This document shows, in pieces, positions 10,501 to 19,786 of a stretch of DNA of 64,000 bases. The stretch comes from Brachycybe producta (taxonomy: Eukaryota; Arthropoda; Diplopoda; Playtdesmida; Andrognathidae): assembly GCA_036925085.1 (NCBI GenBank), contig JAUPFP010000051.1, forward strand, positions 959,001 to 1,023,000. Reading direction: 5' to 3'. Below the pieces are notes generated by a model, which saw nothing but the letters and a program-made list of their open reading frames with translations, did not search any database and was not told where the DNA came from. The position numbers and the translations under genes were made by a program. Position 1 is the stretch's first letter; every line of letters starts with the position of its first letter.

Positions 10501-10943
10501 CGGACAAAAGTCCGTCAAATACCGTGACGAACGGATGGAACCGTGCGAAACCGCGGTATCACGGACAAAAGTCCGTGTCCCACGGTAAAGTACGGTCAGA
10601 GTTTAACTTTACCGGTTTCTACCGCGGTCTAACGGACAAATGTCCGTTTCCCACGGTGTACTTCACGGTAAAAGACCTTTTACCACTTTCTACCGCGGAT
10701 CAACGGACAAAAGTCAGTACACCACGGTGTACTTGCGGTAAAAATACCGTACACCACCGAAAACCACAGTACCACGGACCGTAGTCCGTGCCCCACGGTA
10801 ATTCAATGGTACCAATACGGTAACCGACGGTAAATTTACCGTTAACCACGGTACAACGGACCAGAGTCCGTCCCCCACGGTAAACAACGGTAAATTAACG
10901 GTGAATCGGTGGTTTCCGCCGCTGTCCCACGGACCAAAGTCCG
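10501..10943 (-). repeat. Array of seven CGGAC/GTCCG hairpins in the E1 leader
   Basis: Short stem-loops of the form CGGAC-N4-GTCCG start at 10501, 10562, 10633, 10704, 10775, 10857 and 10930, spaced 61, 71, 71, 71, 82 and 73. The copy at 10704 has one stem mismatch. Between them lie many ACCGT/ACGGT inverted pairs. Stem-preserving changes occur between copies in the loop (AAAA, AAAT, CGTA, CAGA, CAAA). The array sits between PBS and gag, where packaging or translation signals are usual. Confidence 0.85.
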
Positions 10944-11032
10944 CGCCCAGTGATGTACTCTCACCGCACGGTGATTCGACCGACTTAACGGTCGAATACA
11001 CGGTAAATCACCGTGCGAGAGGCGGGGTACAG

Positions 11033-11053
11033 GTGCCCAGCTTTTCCACCAAT
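11033..11053 (-). other. E1 primer-binding-site region
   Basis: Directly inside the 5' LTR the minus strand reads ATTGGTGGAAAAGCTGGGC. A TGG a few bases from the LTR is the expected start of a tRNA primer site. I do not assign the tRNA. Confidence 0.5.
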
Positions 11054-11845
11054 TGTAACGTCCCGCCGGACCGTTACAATAACCCCAGTAAGTTCAACCC
11101 AAAAACGGAGTAAAACTTACCGCTCAACCGGCTCCTCACGGGGACGGGACTGTACCCGCAGCCGTCTCCCGCACGGTGCTCCTTGAGTTGTGTCGGCTCC
11201 AGGAGCCACGCCCGACGGACACGACAAAATACCATGCCGCCACGTCGAGAATATCGCGGTAGAACACCGGTTCTACCGCGAGCAGACACGAAGACCGGCC
11301 GAAACAAGTCGGAAAGACGGTGGTGTTGATCCCCAAACCGGACAACCCACCCTCCGCGGTACTTCCCCAAAGAAATAGACACAGACACGGCAAGTGATGA
11401 TTAAAGTGTATTTAATGGACACTTACGACGCATAAGATGAATATTGAAGGCAGTGATAATATTTACACATTGGCTGGACTCCTTGTCCAGCCAACACCCA
11501 TAAATATACAAACAAAAGGCCAGAAGGCAAAATAAACAAAAGATGAAAAGGCACTGGCCAGTGGAGGTCTACCTGACCTCCACCCACAGGTCTAGTCCCA
11601 GTTGAAGCCTACAACCAACTGCCCAGATCCTGTGGTTGACTAGGCAACAGGAAACCTCCAGGCAACTCCACCTGGAGGGGACAGAGGTCACTTCTGACCT
11701 CTCACCCATAGACTTCATGGTGAGAGGTCTGCTGGCACCAAAATGGCGTCCGTCCCAACAGCCTACTGTAGCTGTCAGGCAGACCACCATAGAGAAATTC
11801 GTCTGCTCAATCAAAATTAAAAATTGAGCAGACCAGGTTGCCACA
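11054..11845 (-). repeat. E1 5' LTR (792 bp)
   Basis: On the minus strand it starts TGTGGCAACC at 11845 and ends GACGTTACA at 11054. It is homologous to the solo LTR at 44308-45056, whose 4-bp duplication fixes the ends. A GGTAAGTTTT donor-like site lies at about 11113-11122, near the 3' end of the LTR; the related LTR at 60346-61254 has the same string near 61200. Confidence 0.92.
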
Positions 11846-11889
11846 TGTTGTTAGAAAAAATACATGTTATATGTTTTTAGCATGTAACA
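11846..11889 (-). repeat. E2 3' LTR stub (44 bp)
   Basis: It is identical to 21496-21539. It abuts the polypurine tract on one side and E1's LTR on the other. Confidence 0.9.
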
Positions 11890-11903
11890 TTCCTACCCCC
11901 AAG
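11890..11903 (-). other. E2 polypurine tract
   Basis: The minus strand reads TTGGGGGTAGGAA immediately before the LTR start TGTTACATGC. Confidence 0.8.
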
Positions 11904-11961
11904 ATTATTTTTTTAAAACATTTATTAGTTTTAAACTAGAAAACAAAAATAGATTAGTTAC

Positions 11962-12547
11962 TTAAAATATCTGAATGGGTTCTATCATTCTGTGCCGTTC
12001 CAATGCCCTTCGTCTTAAGTTCCTCATCTGAGTTTTACTTAAGGTTTCTTTTTGTGGTATTTGCTTTACTTTGCCTGTTTGTTGAGAAGGTGATGTCTTG
12101 CCCTTTTCTAGAAGTCTCTTTTCTTTTGAAGGTTTTGGTTTGATGAGAATTTCAGCCTTAGCAATATGAGGTCCTGTTGAGGTTTTCTCAACCTTTCTTC
12201 CTGTTATTTTTGTGCTGAATTTTTTGAATTTCTTATTAAGAATTTCCACAATTCTTTTAGTTTTTTGCTGTCTTTTTATGGCATTCACAGTAAAATTTCC
12301 AGGATATTTTTTCCCAGGAGTATCTTTTCCTGTGCACACACTTTTTAGCAATATCTAAAAACATGGGTATCCTTTTCCTTGGTAGTTTAAGCCACAGTAA
12401 GGCATCTGGTGCCTGTAACTGCTCTTCAAATGTAGCCATGTTTTTGTTAATTAATGAATACTCACAAACACTTGCACAAACACTAGAACTGGTGTATTGT
12501 TTGTTGAAGTTTAAGTTGGCACTTTTAAACTGAACTGTTTCACTCAC
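11962..12547 (-). pseudogene. E2 basic ORF downstream of env, unknown function (one frameshift)
   Basis: Two overlapping open stretches, 12547-12257 and 12351-11962, read as one small protein of about 190 residues if a single frame change near 12300 is allowed. The first part begins MSETVQFK and has a hydrophobic patch (PDALLWLKLP). The second is very basic, Lys/Arg rich, with many KK and RRR groups, and ends just before the LTR. It follows the env anchor by about 120 bases and precedes the polypurine tract, so it occupies the place of an accessory gene. I recognise no family; nucleic-acid binding is only a guess from charge. Confidence 0.5.
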
Positions 12548-12663
12548 GTGAAGATCAGTCTTTCCACATAGAATGTAAAAAAGTTTTTATGGAGCATTGG
12601 CTTCTTGAGGAGGAATGGAAGTAGGACACTTTTTTGTTAGTTTTTTCTTTTTTTACAAAAAAT

Positions 12664-14224
12664 TTATCTTTTTAAAACACTTAGTACACAAGAAAAAATA
12701 TATAGAGCTAGGACTATGACCAAAATTACAATAATGGAGGAATATAAGGTGGATCCTAATGCACCAAACATGCTATGCATTACATTAGTTATGCTTAGTA
12801 GTTCTCCAGGAAAATAACCTCCTATTGAACTAGTAATTGATCCATTGGGTTGGTTAAATACTAATGGGGATCTTCAAAACAACCTTAAAAGACTTCACAT
12901 GATGAGCCCACCTTAGAAGTAAGGCATATTTTGTCATGTATGCATTTACTATCTAATTTAAGCTGTATCATATGTTTTTCAGGGTGTGTTTTTAGAGAAA
13001 TGGTTCTAGTTGCCATCATAGTGGTGTCAAAGGTTACTTGTACTTCACCAGGTAGGCAGGTGCTATAAGCTTCTATATATATAGTGGCCATTAGGACACA
13101 TGAAAAGCAACCAGTATGCGAAATAACTTTTTCGAGTCTGGGGCATACTTTAGTGGTGTGCAATGTGTCTTTTAGGTTATTTATAGAAATTTAGACTGTT
13201 GCCGGGCTAGATGTTATTAGGGTAGAGTGTAATTTTCCGTTGGTTATTAACATTCTATGATTGGAGATTGTTAAAGGAAGTAGAGTAGGGCGTTTTTTAT
13301 TAAGTCTTCTAAATATGATGCTTGCTTATTACACGTCATTCTTTCTTCATAAAATTTACAATCAACCATTTTTGGATCAAAAATAAAGGTGCTTGCCATA
13401 GGAGATCTAGCTTGGACATCTCCAATTTGTCCTCTAAATGGGCGGTGTGGTTCAGCAGCAGTTTCAAGATAGGCCTCCAAGGGCTTATTATGCCGAACTA
13501 GCAAATGTCTTGAAATTAGATCAGTTGGCTGATCAAAGGTTCCTAATATTTCTACAAATATATCCCCAGGCAAGTGTCTTGATTTTTTAACAAAGAACAT
13601 TTCATCAGTACCATTTTTCTTTATTACAAACTTGACAGTGGGGAAACAGTCCATACTCACTACTCTTTTGACTTCGTAAGTATATAGGTAGTCAGGTTTT
13701 AGGTACCACCGAAAATGGTGACAAGGTTGAGAGTCAATTATAATACACATGCTTCCTGAATCACCTGCATAACAATTTGTGACCCCAGGCCAATCTAAGG
13801 CTTCTTTTGTTAAAGCTTCAAACTTATAATTTTCATGGCAGTGTTCACCCCAACCACAGTAAGCATTTTGAGGACATGCAACTTGGTTAATAGAATACAA
13901 CTTTGTAGGAAAAGTATAATACATTTTTTGTGTCATCCAGTCACAATTAACTGAATTAAATGTTACTTCCAGGTTTACCATATTAGTGCCCTGTGCATCA
14001 GTCAGCCATAAACAACTGGTGTATTCTAAATTTGTGAGTATTACTTGGAGTTGGGTGGATAGTTGGCATTTTTGCCCGGCCAATGTATTATGGCATTCTA
14101 CGATTTTAGATTGAATAAGCTTGTGCTCAGTACATTTAGCTATGGTACCTGAACAGCAGCTTAAGAGTATTCTCACAAATATTATAATATAAATCAGTGT
14201 TGGATGAACATGATTGGGAATACC
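12664..14224 (-). pseudogene. env: E2 envelope, Gc-like class II fusion glycoprotein part (broken)
   Basis: Downstream half of the envelope region. A hydrophobic, signal-like stretch (about 14215-14160) is followed by a Cys-rich ectodomain open from 14176 to 13271, with paired-cysteine motifs CGWGEHC and CYAGDSGSMC and a WLTDAQG strand region. The next block (about 13281-12885, one stop, another frame) has the CPRLEKV, TGCFSCVL and STCLPGEVQV pattern that resembles domain III of bunyavirus/phlebovirus Gc. A third frame gives a stem, a membrane anchor (SSIIVILVIVLALYIFSCVL) and a short KR tail ending at 12664. By cysteine pattern and order I call it Gc-like; a profile search is needed. It is not functional as it stands. 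Confidence 0.62.
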
Positions 14225-15380
14225 CTATTCAAGTAATCTCATGTTTTCAATTCTGTTTTTGGTCTGTATTAACTTTTCTCTTATTGTGTTGCCACTTACA
14301 ACACCTACAATTATGGTTAGTCTCATGCATTTTTTAAAACCATAACATATACAATAGCAGGTTTTAAAACTAAATCTTATAATATCAATAAGACTTTTTA
14401 TAGCTATTCTTAAATATAATATAGACATACTGGTTAATAATATCAGTGATATAATAATACCATAAGATAGGTATGTAGTCATACAAGATAAATTTACAAA
14501 GAATTTCATGCAAATGATACAATTTATTCTATGACACTTATTGTGTCCTTCTACTGAAAACATGCCTTCTAAAGTTTTCCTTCAGAGGTTACAAATAATA
14601 CATGTATGGATCCAGAATCCATACTAAACTCTGTTGGGATGATAATTTGTTTATCCTCCTTAACATGGTATATTTGTTCAATACCATCTTTTCTCATAAT
14701 TAGTGTTCCATTTGTACTGACAGTGACAATTGGATCACTAAATTTAATGAAATCATTTCCAAGGTGGGTACCGAAGGAGTCAGTACTTAATAGTTTTCTT
14801 TGGGTTCCACTTAACTTTTCATGTTTTGATAAGTTGAAGTAGCATTCTTGATAGGATACTATTTCATACTCATTATATTCTTGTCCCTTTTCATTAAAAA
14901 GAACAAGTTGTGAGGTGCCTTTAATTAGTTCACAGTGACAATTTTGTATTCCCCCATTACAACTGTTTGAGATTTGACAATAAGATCCTGACCCTGAACA
15001 TGTTGAGTTTTGACATGAGCAATGCAATCCTCTATTTAAACAATGATAAATATCATCTATGCCCTGGGGATTTTCTATTTGTTTAACAAAAAAGGAGGAG
15101 GCATTCATAATTTCTTTTTTATGATTTAAAAACTTGCTTGTCCATTTTATAATACATTGGGTACATTCTTTCTTATTGCAAATGTTTGGAGCATACTTAT
15201 CTTTGTCAGGGGTCGTCACCACTCGACATATTTTTGCATGCCTTCCCATTTACAGATTTCCGGGTCAAAGGTATTGTTTCCACTGGCTGTCACCTTCTCC
15301 GCTACTATTGCTATCACCAAGATTCTGTAATGATCAGTTAAGATATCCTGACTTCTAGAGCAAAATAGCTCTAATCCCAT
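14225..15380 (-). pseudogene. env: E2 envelope, Gn-like part (broken)
   Basis: Upstream half of the envelope region. An ATG at 15380 opens a short frame with a signal-like stretch (RILVIAIVAEKVTASG). The following Cys-rich ectodomain is open 15249-14569 in another frame, with CSCQNSTCSGSGSYC and CNGGIQNCHC and several N-x-S/T sites. The next piece, 14563-14225, carries a membrane segment (YGIIISLILLTSMSILYL) followed by a Cys-rich tail (CYCICYGFKKC). It ends in one TAG at 14225-14227, after which the same frame runs on into the signal-like start of the Gc-like part. The arrangement matches a Gn-tail-Gc polyprotein. No family is recognised by sequence for this half. Confidence 0.5.
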
Positions 15381-15451
15381 TCAGTTAGTGGTGTTTCCCT
15401 TTGATGCCTTATTAAGGCATTTAACAATGTATTTTCCATGAAATCAAGCAG

Positions 15452-15922
15452 TCAATTTGCCATATTTTCTCTGTTTTCTGTTTGGGGTTGTTCTGCACCT
15501 TCCTCTACTGGTTGAGTTTGGGGTGTCTTGTCCTCTACTAGTTGAGGTTGTTCTGTACCTTTGGGTACTGTTTCATCCACATTTGTAGTAGAAAGTTCCA
15601 CATTCTCATTTACTTGTTGTGCTAGACTAGTGTTTGTTTCTAATGTTTCTGTAGTCTGAGTATCTAGCCTTGTGCTAGGTCCTGCTTCACTATGAAATTG
15701 TACATCAGCACCTTGTCCTAGGTTCTCATTTTCCCTCTGTATGGCAATACTTTGTGTATTTTGTCTTTTTACTAGAGGTGTTTTTCCCAAGATTTTTTTC
15801 TGACTGTCTGTAGGGTACAGTGAAAATGTTGGGTCTACTGCTCCTTTACTTCTAAGTTCATATTGATGTGTTGGAATAGTTGGAAGAATTCTCCTAGTCC
15901 TACGTGCTATGGGAGGTTCCAT
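15452..15922 (-). CDS. E2 Pol C-terminal tail
   Basis: The open stretch begins MEPPIARRTRRILPT and soon contains HQYELRSKG, the YxLRxR-type motif found at the end of many Ty3/gypsy Pol proteins (E1 has YNLRPR). The rest is Thr/Gln/Glu rich and low in complexity, ending just upstream of env. It is probably the disordered end of Pol rather than a separate gene. Confidence 0.55.
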   Translation of the reverse strand: MEPPIARRTRRILPTIPTHQYELRSKGAVDPTFSLYPTDSQKKILGKTPLVKRQNTQSIAIQRENENLGQGADVQFHSEAGPSTRLDTQTTETLETNTSLAQQVNENVELSTTNVDETVPKGTEQPQLVEDKTPQTQPVEEGAEQPQTENRENMAN

Positions 15923-15949
15923 AGGTGCTGTCTCTTGGGGAGGTACATT

Positions 15950-17233
15950 GGGAGGTGAATCAATTTCATCTTTGTAAAATGTATCCTCTTCTGTTTCTTA
16001 TTCTATGCAACTATGTGTGGTTTCATCCTTGTTTCTTGGATCAATCATGGTTGCTTCTAATTTGTTTTTTCCAGGAAATCCCAAGGTCTGTTACTTTTAG
16101 CTAGCTTAAGCCTTTCACTATGGACAATTTGTATGTCTTTTTGCTTAATTGTATGTTGTATCCTGAAATTTACTGGGGATGTCTTTTCCAATATGCGATA
16201 GGGCCCTTTACAAAGTCTGGCCAGTTTTTTTGTTTTCCCTATTCGTACTTGTGGTATATAGAGATAAACCATATCCCCTGTTTTGAAATCTTTTGATTTT
16301 CTTCCCTTTGAATGAACCTTAATTTGTCTTTCTGCTGCTTCTTCTAAAGCTTGCTTGGCAGTGTTAAAAGCTTTTTGCATTCTATGGGCTAATACCTTTC
16401 CATAATCTTCGATATTATAGACAGGTGTTGGTTCAGTGGTTAAAACATGATAAGGAAGATTCATGTCCTGACCAAATAGGAGAAAAAATGATGTTTCTTT
16501 TGTACTTGAATGTTTTGCACTACGGTATGCCATTTGGACTAGAGGTAATTCTTCATCCCTGTTGCGTTGATCATACTCGACAACATGGGAGAGCATTTTT
16601 GTTAGTGTGCCATTAAATCATTCAACTAGCTCATCTGTTTGTGGGTGATTAGCTGAAGTAAATATCTTTTTATACCCAAAAGGTCACATCCATTTTTGAT
16701 TAGTTCAGATGTAAAGTTTGTACCACGATCAGTTAAAAGTTCTTGACAACATCCGTATCTGGAAAAAAAATTCTTTTACAAGAACTTCAGCAATTGTTTC
16801 AGCTTTTTGGTCAGGGATGGCAAATGCTTCGGGATATTTTGTAAGGTAGTTACATACTATTGCAATGTACTTATTTCCCTTGTGTGAGGTTGGCAATGGT
16901 CCTAAAATGTCTAAACCTAATCGTTCAAAAGGTTTGGATGGAGGTGGAAATTTTGTTAAAGGAGTTTTGCCTAAAGGTTTCTTTTTCTCTTGGCATGAGG
17001 GACAACTTTCACAATATTTTTTAATGTCTGTTTTAACTGTTTTCCATAAGAACTGATTTCCACTCTTTGTTGAGTTTTTTCAACACCCAAATGTCCAGCA
17101 AATTTTGAGTCATGGCACATGGATAAGACATATGGTCTTTTGTGTAAGGGTACAACTAATTTAAATGAGTTCCCATCGTTTTTTACTAGCCACCCTTTTT
17201 CATTTAGTGCTAATTTTAAATTTCAGTTTCTTT
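15950..17233 (-). pseudogene. pol: E2 integrase (fragmented)
   Basis: Integrase reading is spread over several frames. The clearest block is 16596-16057, with RDEELPLVQMAYRSAKHSST and LLFGQDMNLPYHVL, then the SH3-like end (KTGDMVYLYIPQVRIGKTKK, LARLCKGPYRI). Upstream, broken pieces near 16700-16900 give core-domain strings such as LTDRGTNF. Several frameshifts and stops separate them. It would catalyse insertion of the cDNA but cannot be intact here. Confidence 0.75.
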
Positions 17234-18873
17234 TTAAACTAATTGTGAAGAAGGAAACCCTGATAAATATTTTACATAGGGTTGTATTTCAGGACAGTTG
17301 TTTTGATCTGCCATTATGTCTTTTTCTTCCCAAAAACTGTTGTTTTCTAATGAATTTACCTCTTCTAGAGGGTTTCTACTTAGAGCATCTGCATTTGTGT
17401 TTGTTTTACTTTCTCTGTATTTTATGTTGAAGTCATACTGTTGTAGTTGGAGAGCCCATCTAGTTAGCATAGCTTTGTCTTTTTTCATTGTCATTAAATA
17501 TTGTAATGGTTTGTGGTCTGTGATTAGTGTGAATTTTCTTCCCATCAGGTAATAACGAAAATAGTTGACTCCATAGACACAAACCAGTGCCTCCTTCCAT
17601 GTTGTGGACTAGTTTTGTTCTGAGGATGTCAGTTTTCTACTTGCATATGTGATTGGGTGCAAGTGTCCATCGATTTTTTGTTCTAAGATTGCTCCTATAG
17701 CTGTGTTGCTTGCATCCGTAGTGAGAAAAAATGGTTGGTTAAAATCTGGCATAGTTAATACTGGTGCTGAAGTAAGACTTTGTTTAAGCTTTACGAAACT
17801 GTTTTCACATTCATTTGTCCAAACAAACTTTGCATCTTTTTGTAATAGTTTTGTTAAAGGAGAGGAAATCTTAGCACACTTTGGAATAAATCTTCGGTAG
17901 AAATTTACAAGACCCAAAAAGCTTTGTGCTTTTTTCATATTTATAGGTCTTGGACATTTTTCAATGGCTTCAATTTTATTTGGACCAGGTTTCATTGAAC
18001 CCATTTTGAATGTGTGCTCTAAATAGGTGATTTCAATTTTTATAAAGGTACATTTTGAGGGTTTTACTTTTAAGTTAGCCTCCCTTAATTTCTCAAATAC
18101 TTGTTCAAGCCTGTTAAAGTGTTCCTCAAGTGTATTACTGTAGATGATGATATCATCCATGTAAACAAAACATATTTTGCCTTTAAATCCTTTAACACAT
18201 CATCCATGAGTCTTTGGTATACATTTGGGGAAGTTTTAAGACCCATAGGAGACCTAATAAATTCATAATGCCCTAATGTAGTGCTGAATCCTAATTTGTG
18301 TTGATCAGTTGCTTTTACTGGAATCTGGTGAAACCCACTTGCTAAATCTAATGTTGTGAAATATGTTGCATTTCCCAACTGATTACTTACACTAATAAGT
18401 TCAGGTAAATGGTATTTATCACCAATGACTTTCTGATTTAATGCTCTGAAATCTATAACTAACCTGTGACTTCCATCGGGCTTACCTACAAGCATGCAAG
18501 GGGCAGAGTACGGACTAACAGAATGCCTTATTATTTTTGCATCCAAAAGTTCTTTTATTTTATATTGTAAAATTCCTTCTTGTTTTTGTGGAACTTTGTA
18601 TGGCCTTATGTATACAGGTGCTGAATCTGTTAATTGTATTATTAATCTGTCAATCCTATTTGTAGGTTGCAACTCCTTTAAGCTACATGCAAATATGTCA
18701 AAGTACTTTGTGAGGAGATTTTTTAATTGATTTTGACATTTTAAATCAGTTTTATCTAGAACAGTTTTTACCCATTGTAGGCCCTTTTGACTTGAGAATG
18801 TGCATGGGGTTTCCTTTTTTATGGATCTGCATATTTTTCCCTTTATAGCAAATGCAATCAAGAGTAGGGCCAT
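17234..18873 (-). pseudogene. pol: E2 reverse transcriptase and RNase H (fragmented)
   Basis: RT reads in 18873-18085 (HRLVIDFRALNQ, TTLDLASGFHQIPV, SPMGLKTSPNVYQRLM), changes frame at the catalytic box, and continues in 18160-17609 with MDDIIIYSN, FLGLVNFYRRFIP and the RNase H start TTDASNTAIGAIL. A TAG at 17609 interrupts it, and 17545-17234 carries on in the same frame with FTLITDHKPLQYL and NADALSRNP. The RT style is errantivirus-like (17.6/297 type) rather than E1-like. Confidence 0.85.
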
Positions 18874-19219
18874 ATTTTAGTCCCAAATGTTTAATTGCAT
18901 TTATCCCCAAAATAATTTCATAATTTGAGGATAGATCTCTGTGACTTACATACATTATGACATTTTCTGTCTTTTGTTAATTATGTCGCAATGGAAAAAT
19001 ATAGGATCCTATTATAGGGAAGGGTTTCCCATTTGCAGCAATGATGTCAATTTTGTCTCCTTTACAAAGTTTCTTTATCCTCTGACCATACCTGTTTTTT
19101 ATAGCAACAAAGGTGGACTTAGAAATTACTGAGATAGCAGCTCCTGTATCATACAGTACCTTTACTTTTGAATTTAATATACATGCTGAAAATATTGGAC
19201 AAGTGTGATTTTCAGCCAT
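18752..19219 (-). pseudogene. pro: E2 aspartic protease (one stop)
   Basis: It opens at 19219 with the active-site motif VLYDTGAAISVISKS. A TAA at 18977-18979 interrupts it, after which the same frame reads on through YEIILGINAIKHLGL, the usual LG-I/N motif at the end of retroelement proteases. It changes frame near 18790 into RT. It lies -1 relative to the gag frame, as expected for frameshift expression. Confidence 0.8.
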
Positions 19220-19290
19220 ACTATTTAAAGTGATGCGTGGTTTGGTTTGTACTCTCCCTTTTTGACATGCTAAATTTCTAAAGGGAGTTG

Positions 19291-19746
19291 TTAGTTGCCC
19301 TGATTCTGATAATTTTGTGGTCCCCGATGTTGTTGGTTAGTTCTGGATTTTAATCTACAAACATTTGCACTGTGTCCCAGTTTGTTACAATGAAAACAAC
19401 AAAGTGGATTTTTTTGATATTTTGGGAATCTACAATCTTTGGCAAAATGTCCAATTTTGTTACAATTGAAACATGGTAAGTTATTAGATGGAATATGCTT
19501 TGTTTGATTTGGAGTAAACTTTTGGTTTGTTCTGGCTTTGTCAAGTGAAAATAACATTTTTTTATTTTCCTCTTCTAAATGTTTGATTTTTTCTTTTAAT
19601 GTTTTAACTTCCGAGCCATTTTCTGTATCTAATACATTTACTCCATATTTGGTTTGAGTAAGTTTTCCATTTTCCTCTTCAGCCAGAACAATTTCTATAG
19701 TTTCTTCCAAATTTTTTGGGTTCCTTGATAAAACAAATCTTCTCAT
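19291..19746 (-). CDS. gag: E2 Gag C-terminal part: capsid end and nucleocapsid
   Basis: The 151 residues begin RRFVLSRNPKNLEETIEIVL, which is the usual last helix of errantivirus capsid, then a coiled-coil stretch (about 45-70) and two zinc knuckles, CFNCNKIGHFAKDC (92-105) and CFHCNKLGHSANVC (117-130). The rest of capsid is missing: an in-frame TAA lies just upstream and only about 40 bases separate this from the CHHC ORF. I infer an internal gag deletion. Confidence 0.8.
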   Translation of the reverse strand: MRRFVLSRNPKNLEETIEIVLAEEENGKLTQTKYGVNVLDTENGSEVKTLKEKIKHLEEENKKMLFSLDKARTNQKFTPNQTKHIPSNNLPCFNCNKIGHFAKDCRFPKYQKNPLCCFHCNKLGHSANVCRLKSRTNQQHRGPQNYQNQGN

Positions 19747-19786
19747 TTTTGTGTAATCTTATTTAAATATAAAAAAATAATTATCT

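Larger units (their letters stand above)
1..11845 (-). mobile_element. E1: Ty3/gypsy LTR retrotransposon, 3' LTR cut by window edge
   Basis: Positions 1-96 and 11750-11845 are direct copies of one LTR end, with 2 differences in 96 bases, and they bracket gag, pro, pol and a third ORF, all on the minus strand. A primer-site-like stretch lies inside the right LTR and a purine-rich tract lies just inside the left one. The element is large, over 11.8 kb, because of a long leader, a long extension behind pol and ORF3. Coding damage is limited: one gag frameshift, one stop between protease and RT, and a few breaks in ORF3. It is inserted in the 3' LTR of E2. Confidence 0.93.

Noticed and set aside
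10501..10943. CRISPR-like spacing of short repeats in the E1 leader
   Set aside because: The repeats are 14-base hairpins within a retrotransposon leader of a eukaryote; intervals are themselves related (ACCGT/ACGGT words), and there are no cas genes.
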